From contig CM077005.1 in NCBI GenBank assembly GCA_039090855.1, positions 76,690,607 through 76,754,606 on the forward strand: a stretch of 64,000 nucleotides of DNA. Direction: 5' to 3'. Origin of the DNA: Macrothele yani (Eukaryota; Arthropoda; Arachnida; Araneae; Macrothelidae). Numbering within the stretch: the stretch's first letter is position 1; each line of letters begins with the position of its first letter. Below, piece by piece: positions 46,426 to 55,639 of this stretch. The notes beneath the pieces are model-generated. The model saw only the letters and a list, made by a program, of their open reading frames with translations. It was not told where the DNA came from and searched no databases. The position numbers and the translations under genes were made by a program.

Positions 46426-47584
46426 AGCACGTCTTTTGTAAAAATGGATCGTGCTTAAGTTACCGGTTTGTCCGTTCGTCTGTACCCACGATATCTATGC
46501 AACTATTATTCCGATTTGAAAAATTCTTTTTGCATTAGGAAGCTTGAAATATGGAATGATGATCCTTTATTTCATTGTTTTTTTACGATGCACAATTTCG
46601 CCGCTAGAGGGCGTAAATGCAGATGATGTCGAATTCAAAAATACGTTTTATTCCACATATTTCCTTCTAAACATCCGATTGAAAAAAAAGTTATATCTTT
46701 CGATTTCATTTATGTCCAAGGGCATTTTAGATATATTTACTTTTTCAAATTACGCATAGACTTTCCGTTAGGGGTCGTAAAAGTAAATTACATTTTCCCG
46801 ATAACTCTTCTTCTAAAATTCCGATTTGAAAAAAAAATCTTCAGCGGATACACCTCCTAATGGAAATTCTTTTGCATATAATTTAAAAATTTTGGTAAAG
46901 AATACTTTGGCCACCAGGGGGCGTAAGTGTTAATTTTTGCTTCTGATGTATTTGCCATAAAATCTGAGCTTCTAAAATATCGATTGAAAAAATTCTTTCG
47001 TAGGCTGATGCCACTCACATCGATAAACCTTTTTGGAATATTTCCTTAAAATATTCCACAGTTTCTCCGCCAGGGGGCGCAGATGTGTATGTTATTTTTG
47101 TCAATATCGCTACTTCTAAGAGTCCGATTTGAAAAATTCCTTCTTTGTTGGATAGTGTTTTCAGTGTGACATGTTTTTCATATAATTTCAAAATTTTCAA
47201 GTAATTCATAGACTTTTGGCTAGGGGGCGTAGAGGTAAATTACGTTTCCCCCTATATCTCTGCTTCTAAACCTCCGATTTGAAAAATACTTTCCGCACTG
47301 GATACAGCTCCTGGCGGGAAAACTTTCGCACATAATTTTTAATTTTTGTATGAAAATGATTTATCCACCAGGGGGCGTAAATCTTAATTTCCGCTTCTGA
47401 TGTATTTGCAGCAAAATATGTGCTTCTAAAATCTCGATTGAAAAAAAAGTCGTTTGTTGACCGATACTACTCATGTCGACAAACCTTTTAGGAACATTTC
47501 CTTCTTGAAATAATGCATAGTTTGTACGCCAGGGCGCGTAGATGTATATCTTATTTTTGACAATATCTCTACTTCTAGGTGTCC
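46426..47584 (+). repeat. R1 family, copy with the best CTCF-like cores
   Basis: Starts AGCACGTCTTTTG, then leader TCCGTTCGTCTGTACC. Cores lie at about 46,601 (D0), 46,765 (C), 46,911 (A), 47,067 (B), 47,217 (C), 47,365 (A) and 47,526 (B), with spacings of 164, 146, 156, 150, 148 and 161. The A core at 46,908-46,923 is TGGCCACCAGGGGGCG and the B core at 47,067 is CCGCCAGGGGGCGC. Same-type monomers are 452-459 bp apart. The copy ends at a hairpin at 47,585; the normal 3' end is missing. Confidence 0.87.
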
Positions 47585-47639
47585 GGTCAGTTTTAAATTA
47601 ATTTCAGGACATAGTCTTGAAATTAATTTAAAACTGACC
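47585..47639. repeat. perfect 22-bp hairpin, 11-nt loop
   Basis: Arms 47,585-47,606 and 47,618-47,639 are exact inverse copies, starting GGTCAGTTTTAAATT. It lies exactly where the R1 copy stops. Confidence 0.95.
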
Positions 47640-48049
47640 TGTACTATATCCGCTGTGATTAACCTATTTGAATAAATAGGGCATTTCGTTGCATCTATTA
47701 CTGAACACCGCGACATTTGCTTCGAGTATCTCAAATCATGAGGGATTGACCAGTTGTTGGAAACCCCTACTAGCTTCTTTTCTGTGAGAAATAAATATTT
47801 CCTCTTTGTCAATAAATGTAATCATAAGTTAATAATCTGCCATTCTGTGCGATTCAATTTTTGTTTCATTCTAAGCACCTCCGTGTGGTGGAAATTCATT
47901 GTCCCAGTTTCGATGGGTTGCTAATAGGAACAGAACACAATAATACATGAAACGCCATACTAAAGAGAAAATAAAATAAAGAGACACTTATGACGTGACT
48001 GTCCCGGGCGAAGCACATGGGATAAAAGCAGATAGTAGGGAGACCGCAT
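47640..48049. other. unassigned DNA
   Basis: Between the hairpin and a tRNA-like sequence. Nothing recognised. Confidence 0.4.
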
Positions 48050-48122
48050 GCCAGTGTAGTATAGTGGATAGCACTCGGAGCTCCGGAGCCGAGAGTTGTA
48101 GGTTCGAATCCGGCCCCTGGTA
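48050..48122 (+). pseudogene. tRNA-like sequence, possible SINE head
   Basis: The acceptor halves pair (GCCAGTG with CCCTGGT, one mismatch) and GGTTCGAATCC forms a good B box and T arm. The D arm is weak. The anticodon arm would have a 10-nt rather than a 7-nt loop. The sequence then runs on into ATGAAAATGACGG. A working tRNA is unlikely; a SINE head or pseudogene fits better. Confidence 0.45.
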
Positions 48123-48662
48123 TGAAAATGACGGAGAAATTTACTTCGTCATACCCTTATGAATTATTACATTTTTAATATTGTCAATAGAATATTTTTT
48201 CACTACACTCTCTCGGATTTTGACGATAAGAATTTGGAATTATCATTAGAATCATAGTTCCCTTCAGTAGTAACAATTAAAACAAAAGACGTGTGGGAAT
48301 AATATAACGAGGAATTTAAATATTTCCTTCTTATCTTACACTAGTAGTTGTTTTAGGGAAGTTTCGAAATCTAGTGGAAAATCCTAAATAAATGTTTTTT
48401 ATTGTGTGAAAAGTATCATTCATCAGAATGGAGTTGTAGGTAGCATATTGTTCGCAAGAAGTTGCAGCTAAGGAAATATTGCGCTGCACATTTTTTACAC
48501 AAAAGAGTAAAATCAGTTAGAAACCGTGCTAAAAACGCATTACACGAATTACATTGTCATCTATGATTTAGGTAGCTCAATAGATTATGTGCCGGCTTAG
48601 AAACAATTAATATTTCAGAAATAGTTATGACTAAAGAACAACAGTTGTGAAAACACAAGTTT

Positions 48663-48716
48663 GTCCGTTTCCCCTCACTCCGGAGTACGTCGCTCTCCCA
48701 ACTGAGCTACGCGGAC
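48663..48716 (-). pseudogene. truncated tRNA-like sequence
   Basis: On the minus strand GTCCGCGTAGCTCAGTTGGG then AGAGCG gives a near-perfect tRNA 5' half with A box. The 3' end AACGGAC pairs with the first five bases. The T arm is missing, leaving only 54 nt. It is probably a pseudogene. Confidence 0.5.
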
Positions 48717-49204
48717 AGAAGGTCTCGCTTCAGAATAGTCGTCTTGACACATGTTTTCACCTCTTTAGTACGTCACACAATAACGTATTCACTGCGCTTC
48801 TGTTGACGAAATTTGTCTCTCAGAATGCAGGTTTGTTCAAAAAGGCTGCCCTGGTGTAGTGCTAAAGCACTTTTGTGAGATTCTACATTTGCCCAGGATT
48901 TCCGCATGAATGGAGCATAGATAGTGGTGTAAAGATAAATGTGTGTGTGTGTGCAGGGCCGGATTGAACTTTTGCGGGGCCCAGGGCAAAATTTCATATA
49001 GAGGGCCGTATGAAATGAATCTCATAGTTTAATAAAATCATTGTATGAAAAATGAAAATAGACAAAAATTATCATAAAGGAAAATGATTATCTCAAATTA
49101 TTGTGAGCTTAAGAAAAAGACCATTATATGGATTGAAAATTCAGAGAGAGGGAGAGAGAGTAAACAGTTTCTTTATGATAATTTTCGTGTATTTTCATTT
49201 TTCA

Positions 49205-49728
49205 GAGACAGACAGACAGACGGCAGAGTGTGAGAGAGAGAGAGAGACAGATTGACAAACAGAGAGTGAGAGAGGGAGACAGACAGACTGACACAGAGAG
49301 AGAAAGACAGACAGTGAGTAGGAGAGTGACAGATAGACTGAGAGAGACAGGCAGACAGAGAGTGAGAGAGAGACAGACAGACAGACTGACAGAGAGAGAG
49401 AGAGACAGACAGTGAGTGGGAGAGTGACAGATAGACAGAGAGTGAGAGAGACAAGCAGACAGAGAGTGAGAGAGAGACAGAGAGACAGAGAGTGAGAGAG
49501 ACAGACATTGAGAGAGGGACAGACAGAGTGAGACCGAGAGATAGACAGACAGACATTGAATGAGAGAGAGACAGACAGATAGTCAGACAGAGAGTGAGAG
49601 AGAGACAGACAGATAGTCAGACAGAGAGTGAGAGAGAGACAGACATTGAGTGAGAGAGAGACAGAGAGACGGGCGAACAGACAGACAGGCAGAGAGACAG
49701 GCAGACAGACAAAGAGAGAGGAAGAGAA
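49205..49728. repeat. GACAGA/GAGA low-complexity tract (~525 bp)
   Basis: Mixed GAGAGA, CAGACAGA and AGTGAGAGAG units form the tract. The complement gives long Ser/Leu/Val/Cys-rich open frames (up to 213 codons) that arise only from the repeat and are not genes. Confidence 0.95.
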
Positions 49729-50291
49729 TAAAAAGTGCTGAAATCTACGACTTTCTTTCTGGATAGGAGGAAGTTTAGGTTGCTTTATTATCTTAATAAA
49801 AACTTTCCTACAAAATGATAAAAAAGATAGCTTCAACTAATCTGCGTAGGGAATATTTTTCCATAGCAAACATTATTGCGTATTGAATAATAACAATCCC
49901 TCTTAAATAAATTCGTATATATATATTTTTTTCCTGGTACATGTATTAGTGATTGATTTTTGACGGAAAGTGAGATAACTGGTAAATTAATGACTTTATT
50001 CACCTCTTATACGCGCTCATGTATAAAAATTGCCTTATTAATTCATTTTTTTATTTCCAACACTGTTTTTAAAGTCACTGAACGATTGGCCTCCCTATAT
50101 AGCCCAGATACAACTTTGATATTGTTCTTTTTATTTTTTAAATTTCAGTACCAGGTTTACACACAAATTGTTGAGTATATGATAGGGAGCCACAAAATGT
50201 GATGAAACTTAATTTCTTATTTCATGAATATGGAAAACTTTAAGGTTTAAATAAGTTGGGGGGCGGGTTATAAACTGAAAAAGAATATTAT
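49729..50291. other. unassigned AT-rich DNA within the TIR element
   Basis: No repeat or coding motif recognised. Confidence 0.4.
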
Positions 50292-50700
50292 AACAAGTTA
50301 GTAAAATCATGCAATGCATTGATTATGATACGCTTTCCAACATACCAGAAATCGCGTGCAGATAAGCTCTCCTCCCAACCCTGACTACTGATTCGTTCAG
50401 TATATTCCCGGAACAACATACTAAAGTTTTGTCGCAATAGAAGCATTTTTTACTCTAGTTATTACTCAAGTTATGAGGATAATGGATGTGAAATAAATCT
50501 CGCCCATGTGCCATGACTTTCGATCCCATTTCGATGATATTAAAAATAATTGGTTCAGTATACCTCTGGACCAACATACTAAAGTTTTGTCGCGATAGAA
50601 GCATTTTTACTCAAGTTATGAGAATAATGGCTGTGGAATAAATCTCGCTCCTGTGCCCTGACCTTTGATCCCATTTCAATGACATTCAGTATAACCTGTT
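50292..50700 (-). repeat. B family copy, reversed, two to three units
   Basis: Begins with the reverse of the B end (ATCATGCAATGCATTGATTA then TACGCTTTCCAACATACC). It continues with diverged units holding TTTTGTCGCAATAGAAGCAT and CCTTTGATCCCATTTCAATG. Confidence 0.85.
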
Positions 50701-50790
50701 CAGTTTACTTAAAGGGATTTTCTACGGCCACACTGGTCTCGCACTATGCACTTTTTACCTGAGTTTGTGTAGTCCAGGTACACCTTTGAA

Positions 50791-50856
50791 ATTGTTGACC
50801 GTGTAAATCCAAATTTCGCGGCAATTTCCGAAATTTGGATTTACACTGTCAACAAT
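50791..50856. repeat. 28-bp hairpin (one mismatch), 10-nt loop
   Basis: Arms 50,791-50,818 and 50,829-50,856 pair at 27 of 28 positions (ATTGTTGACCGTGTAAATCC start). It lies between the two reversed B copies. Confidence 0.95.
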
Positions 50857-50870
50857 CATGATAAGAAAAT

Positions 50871-51305
50871 ACAAGTTAGTAAAATCATGCAATGCACTGA
50901 TTATGATACGCTTTCCAACATACCAGAAATCATTACTCAAGTTATGAGGATAATGGCTGTAGAATAAATCTTGCTCCTGTGCCCTGACCTTTGACCCCAT
51001 TTCGATGATATTCAATAAAATCGGTTCAGTATACATTCGGAACAACATGATAATGTTTTGTCGCAATCGAAGCATTTTTACGTAAGTTATGACGCATAAG
51101 GACGATGGAATGGATCCCGCTCCTATGTCCTGACCTTTGACCCCATTTCGCTTATTTTCAATAGGGTTCGTCCCCAGGTTGTCCCCTACCACAAACTAAA
51201 ATTTAAATGAAATTGAATAATATTTACGCGAGTTATCGGGTGGACAGACAGACAGACAAACGTACAAATCTGGAACATATACGCTTTTCCAACCTATGAT
51301 TGGAA
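50871..51305 (-). repeat. B family copy, reversed, three units with leader end
   Basis: Starts like the copy at 50,292 and runs to the complement of the leader (GGACAGACAGACAGACAAACG then TATACGCTTTTCCAACC). Both ends of the element are therefore present with only about three units, against about twelve at 3,885. Confidence 0.87.
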
Positions 51306-51623
51306 ACCGTAAAAATATATTTTTGAGGGCTTCGCGCCACAAAACTTAAAAAAAATAACAATAAATATAGAGAATTCTAGCAAAAACAATTTTGTTTTTG
51401 TTTTGTAAGTGCGGGGCCCCGTAAAGACGCGGGGCCCGGGGCGACCGCCCCGTTGGCCCCTATCGTCCAGCCGGGCCTGGGTGTGTGTGTGAGTGCGGGT
51501 GTGAAAACAGCAGAAGCGTATAATTCCGTTCGAGAACCACAGTCATGTGATTATGCTACAGGTTAAAATAACAGCAAGAATTGTGGAATGCAAACATATT
51601 TAAGTTATAATATTAATAGCAAT

Positions 51624-52508
51624 TACCGTCGCGTCCTATTAGAGCGAAATCCAATAGAACGAAAAACCCGTTATAACGAAATCTTAAGCATTCCTGTGCA
51701 ATATTCCCATTAACGAAATGTATTTTTAATTCCGTTTGAACGAAATTCATTAAAACGAAATTTTCGTTACCACGAAGAAATGTTGTGAATTTTGAAAGAA
51801 TTTTTTTTACATTATAACGAAATTTTCAGCCCTGAAAACAAAGAGCACATTCCTTTCGAAGCCCTTTTCCCCACATTTAAAAAAAGAAAAGGCAGCTTCT
51901 GTACATGCGTTTTTCCATTTGGACGACTCACTCATTTTCGCCCACCCGTGGCGACTGACCTACGACCAGATGCCGGTGTTTCCATAAAAACCTACCTGCC
52001 ACGTGCGGTAAGCCCCTCCTCCTCCTTTTCTTCCGAAACTCGAACACAGTTTTTTGGTCCTTGAAAAGAGAGATAAGACGCAGTTCAGTGCTGAATTTCG
52101 TTGCAAAAGGAGGAAATTACATTTTTTATTTACATTCTTTGCAAGAACTTTTAGTTTCGGCAGCAACAAATTCCCATTTTCAAAAAAAAATAACAGATTT
52201 CTTTAAAAGTAAATGCTACGTACATACAGTACATACTATATGTACTGTAAAAGAAGAAAAAACCTCTAGTGTACAAAAGTGGTGTAAACTTTATGAAAGG
52301 TATGTGTGGAATTAGACGTATACTAGAGAGTTTTCTTTTCCTTTTATGTTTTAAGATATAGTACAGTATAAACACTTTGAATACAGTCGATTCCCGTGCG
52401 GCATTCTAAAAATAAGTGCAAAATAAAAATTCCTTTATAACGGAATTTGGATAAAACGAACAGATCTCGGCGGTCTCGTGAAATTTGTTCTAACGGGACT
52501 CGACTGTA
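51624..52508. mobile_element. pogo/Tigger-like MITE (tentative)
   Basis: TACCGTCGCGTCCTATTAGA at the left resembles the complement of the right end (TACAGTCGAGTCCCGTTAGA). Inner blocks CCGTTATAACGAAAT and TTTATAACGGAATT also match in inverse. Ends of the TACAGTCGARTCCCGTTA kind are common in pogo-type elements. No transposase motif was found. A related string near 52,383 suggests a nested fragment. Confidence 0.5.
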
Positions 52509-53182
52509 TTACATTACTGTTACAGTGTACATCGTAATTCTTAAAGAGTCAAAGAAATTAATGTACTTAAAATTTTCAATAATTAAAAAGTAATGTTCGG
52601 GTACTGAAGTCAGAGAGCATAGTGTAAAGTTTCGAAAGATTGTACAAAATAATTTTGATAGAATTTTATCTAAGTCCCATCGTGATTTAAATTCTGTTGA
52701 ACGGGGATCATCTGCAACTGCTAATTTTTTTATTTACTTGAAGTGATTAAGATTCTACTAACCGTCGTTTCAGATAAATCGATAACCTATTACGAGAATC
52801 TGTACCAGAAATTGAAATGAAGAATAAATTTCGCTAATATGTGTCTGGAAGAAAGTAATACTTTCGTCCCCGAAGAAATTGATTTTCTAATGAATAACAC
52901 GAAGCTCAAAGCTGCAAAGCTTATAATAATGCAGAGTATCAGAGATATCTTTGCAAATCGTTAAATTGTTGCGAAAGACTTCTTATCTTAATAAAGACAG
53001 TTTCAATTGAGATATCTCCAAGAATGTATTACCTAGTAAGAATTCGCAAAATTCCTATATGTCAAAATAAATAAACTGTGTCAATTGTCCTTTGCCTAAT
53101 TTATTTAAGAATGGTATTTTTTATCATGTCTCGAAAATCTTAAGATGGTGAAACAGGGGAAGACAGTTAGCTGCTTACGTAT
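52509..53182. other. unassigned AT-rich DNA
   Basis: Nothing recognised. Confidence 0.4.
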
Positions 53183-53289
53183 TCCGAAGTTTACCAATAA
53201 GAAACAAATCACCAATAATTTCGTGCTGCACACGCAAGCAGAAAACGAAAGTCTGGGTTCATTGTTTCTTATTGGTTAACTTCGGAAGA
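53183..53289. repeat. 107-bp inverted-repeat unit left of the LTR
   Basis: TCCGAAGTTTACCAATAAG near 53,183 is matched by its inverse (CTTATTGGTTAACTTCGGA) ending near 53,288. The spacer is about 57 bp. It may be a tiny MITE or part of the retrotransposon's target. Confidence 0.8.
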
Positions 53290-53316
53290 AATTGCCTTAC
53301 ACAAAGAGGAGCAGAG

Positions 53317-53830
53317 TGTGACGTATATTCTAATTTAACTTTCATTTTTAGTTCTTTTTCCTACGTAAATTTGAGTTTGTTCTCTTTTGCACTTTCCAAA
53401 CTTAACGTGATATCTTCTCTCTCACATGAATGAGGTTGGCAACACTTTTGAGGTCAAAGAGAGTGACGTATGAATGTGATAATAACGTTGCATAAAAAGG
53501 ACGATACAGCTGTTGCTTAGTGCGTGTGTGTGTGTGGAGAGAGAGATGTTCGCTCGTTGTTAAGTTAGATTATACTACAGAAAATTAAGGTATTATGTGT
53601 GAAGTGTAAAACTCGCAGTGCTATATTTTGGATTTCATCTACTGTGCTGGACCAATAAAAGGTTAAATGTAAGTTGGACTTCTGTATATGTTTCGTCTGG
53701 AAGTAAAACCTTAAGTAGAACTATCCCGTGCAACTATTGCATTGTATTCTCATTTAGTTCAACATATCCTTAGTCAGGGTTTTAGACATAGCGTAGCACC
53801 AATCTCGCACACGAAAAAGTGTTACGTTAT
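53317..53830 (+). mobile_element. 5' LTR of Ty3/gypsy-type retrotransposon
   Basis: Starts TGTGACGTATATTC, matching TGTGACTTATATTC at 60,818. Similarity to the 3' LTR runs through CACTTTCCAAACTTAACGTG, ATGAATGAGGTTGGCAACA, TTATGTGTGAAGTGTA and GTTTCGTCTGG to about 53,778 (CCTTAGT). The last 50 bp before the primer site do not align well, so the exact LTR end is uncertain. A TATA-like ATAAAAAGG sits near 53,493. Confidence 0.85.
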
Positions 53831-53832
53831 AA

Positions 53833-53844
53833 TGGCGCCCGAAC
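53833..53844 (+). promoter_or_regulatory. primer binding site, tRNA-Lys type
   Basis: TGGCGCCCGAAC matches the complement of the 3' end of a lysine tRNA, the usual primer for minus-strand DNA synthesis in many gypsy-type elements. It lies just after the 5' LTR and 32 bp before the first Gag codon. Confidence 0.88.
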
Positions 53845-53876
53845 GCTTACGAACAGATTCATAGAGGACGTCAGAA

Positions 53877-55092
53877 ATGGCAAGTATTACGCATCCTTTG
53901 GGTCTCTTTGACCACCCTAGACATTATGTTGCGCCTAATAATATTCCAGCAAATACTCCTCGCACTCAGCGTTATACTGTACTTAATAATTCTCCGCTAC
54001 CATTGTACGAGGCCTGAGGTTCAGATTTATCGGACAGTGAATACGCAACGTACGAAAATCATGTTCCGTCTATTTCAACTGCAGTTCCTCAGCAGCAATT
54101 CACCCCACCACTTCCAGTAAGAAGGAGGAAAATCATTGCTCATTATGTATCCCATGCGGGATCAATTGTATTCAGGGGAAATGGCGAGTTGCTTAGGTTT
54201 CTTTAAGATCTCGAAGATCACGTCGATTTATATAATATTCCTTAGGATTGCCAAGTGCCTATTGCTGGCACACGTTTACAAGACACTGCCAAGGTCTGGT
54301 ACAGACAGTGGCGTCGGATGAATCCAGGGGGCTCTTATCATCAATTTTGGGCTGAATTCTTGAAAGTATTTCCCTTTGGCATCAATAAGGCAGGCCTTGC
54401 TCAACAACTGTTTTCCGGGCGACAGCGGGCGTCAGTTAGTCCCGTCTCGTTTACTCTGGAAACAGTTAGGCTTTATAAATTATGGGATCCCGCTGCAGTC
54501 GATTCTGACATTATTGACACTTTATTACAGCAGCTGGACCCCTTCCTGCAGGATTGTTTTTGAAGTTAGACGTCCTGTCACAGTTCCAGAGTGCTTGAAA
54601 CTCATCCGAGTTTTTGACGAACGCCACAAAAAAGGGCAATCTTCACAGAACAACCCATTACCTCAGGTCCAAGAATACCGCCAACCCAGGCAGGTCCAAG
54701 AACCTCATCTTCAAAGACAGGGTTAATAGCAGCCTAAACAGTGCTTTCCACAACAAGGACAATTTTTTAATCAGCCTAGACAGACTGCTTATCAATCGAG
54801 AGTGGATAATTCCTATCAGCAGACTAGATACGTGCCACCGCATCGGCGGGCACCAGAGGTGTGACATCCTGACTTTACATCTGTGAATCAGCATAGCAGC
54901 CAAGTTTCTCGTCCCAGGGATAATTATTACCCGGTGGACCAAACATATTCTAAACACCGTGGTGGAGGGCAGGGAACGCCTAGTGATACTCATGCTGCCT
55001 CTCCTGCACGTTATTACAACTCATCACGTTCTGATGTTTCTGCAAATTTTCAGGATAGACCAAGACATGCTAATAAAATTCCCCCAATTTAA
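53877..55092 (+). pseudogene. gypsy Gag, broken
   Basis: Starts MASITHPLGLFDHP. A capsid-like block follows (DTAKVWYRQWRRMNPGGSYH, then FWAEFLKVFPFG and LLQQLDPFLQDCF), and then a Gln-rich, basic tail (QVQEYRQPRQVQEPHLQ). I see no CCHC zinc knuckle. Stops and frame changes occur near 54,017, 54,244, 54,563 and 54,726. Gag would form the particle that packages the element RNA. Placement after the primer site and before protease supports the call. Confidence 0.82.
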
Positions 55093-55179
55093 ACTTCCGT
55101 AGTAGTTAGATGGGTCGATTCTATCTCCTTGCATCTCTGAAGACCTCAAACATCTTTTCTTAAACATTCAAGCCCCGCA

Positions 55180-55405
55180 GTTGCCTGATATACTTGTCAC
55201 TTTGGATCAAGTGGTGATATCCCCAAAGATAGACTCAGGATCTGACATTTCTGCATTAAATTTTGATTTCTCTGCTGCTACCTTTCCAAATGCTTGTGTC
55301 GAGCCCAGTAAAGTCTGCGACGTGACGACAATACTATTTTTTCAATCTCTGACTCAGTCCATTTACCTGTCAAGGTTGGCAAGGTTCAACTTTCACATAG
55401 CTTGA
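55180..55405 (+). pseudogene. gypsy aspartic protease region
   Basis: The motif IDSGSDISALNFD (Asp codon 55,232-55,234) matches the D-S/T-G active site of retroviral-type proteases, which act as dimers to cut Gag-Pol. PQLPDILVTLDQVV precedes it. The domain is short and open for 74 codons, but neighbouring frames are broken. Confidence 0.75.
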
Positions 55406-55639
55406 AACTCATTCTTTTGCTCCAATATTTACCCGTTGATTGCTTCCTGGGGGAGGATTTTATTAAAATATTTAAACTTACGCTTACCTTTGAGCTTGTG
55501 CTAATCTTAATGCCTGAGGTTAGTCCTCCCACCCTAGAAGAGCCTATTGATTTTTCTCCAGTCCTTGAGAGCGAGAGATTGTTACCTGAGCAGTAGAGCA
55601 AACTTGGTAAGGTTTTAAACAGCCGACCAGGTTATTTTC

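Larger units (their letters stand above)
48954..51479. mobile_element. non-autonomous TIR element in a (GT)n tract
   Basis: The left end CAGGGCCGGATTGAAC and right end GTCCAGCCGGGCCTG are inverted, with GC-rich inner blocks (GGGGCCCAGGGC and GCGGGGCCCGGGGCGACC). (GT)n lies on both sides (48,941-48,953 and from 51,480), as if the target was a GT microsatellite. The CAGGGCCGG type of end recalls hAT-like elements, which make 8-bp duplications. No transposase is present. The inside is filled by simple repeats and B-family copies. Confidence 0.65.

Noticed and set aside
48050..48122. Functional tRNA gene (CCG anticodon possible)
   Set aside because: The anticodon loop would be 10 nt and the D arm does not pair well.
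49173..49836. Minus-strand open frames of 127 and 213 codons rich in Ser, Leu, Val and Cys
   Set aside because: They are the complement of the GACAGA/GAGA low-complexity tract. Composition and frame openness come from the repeat alone.
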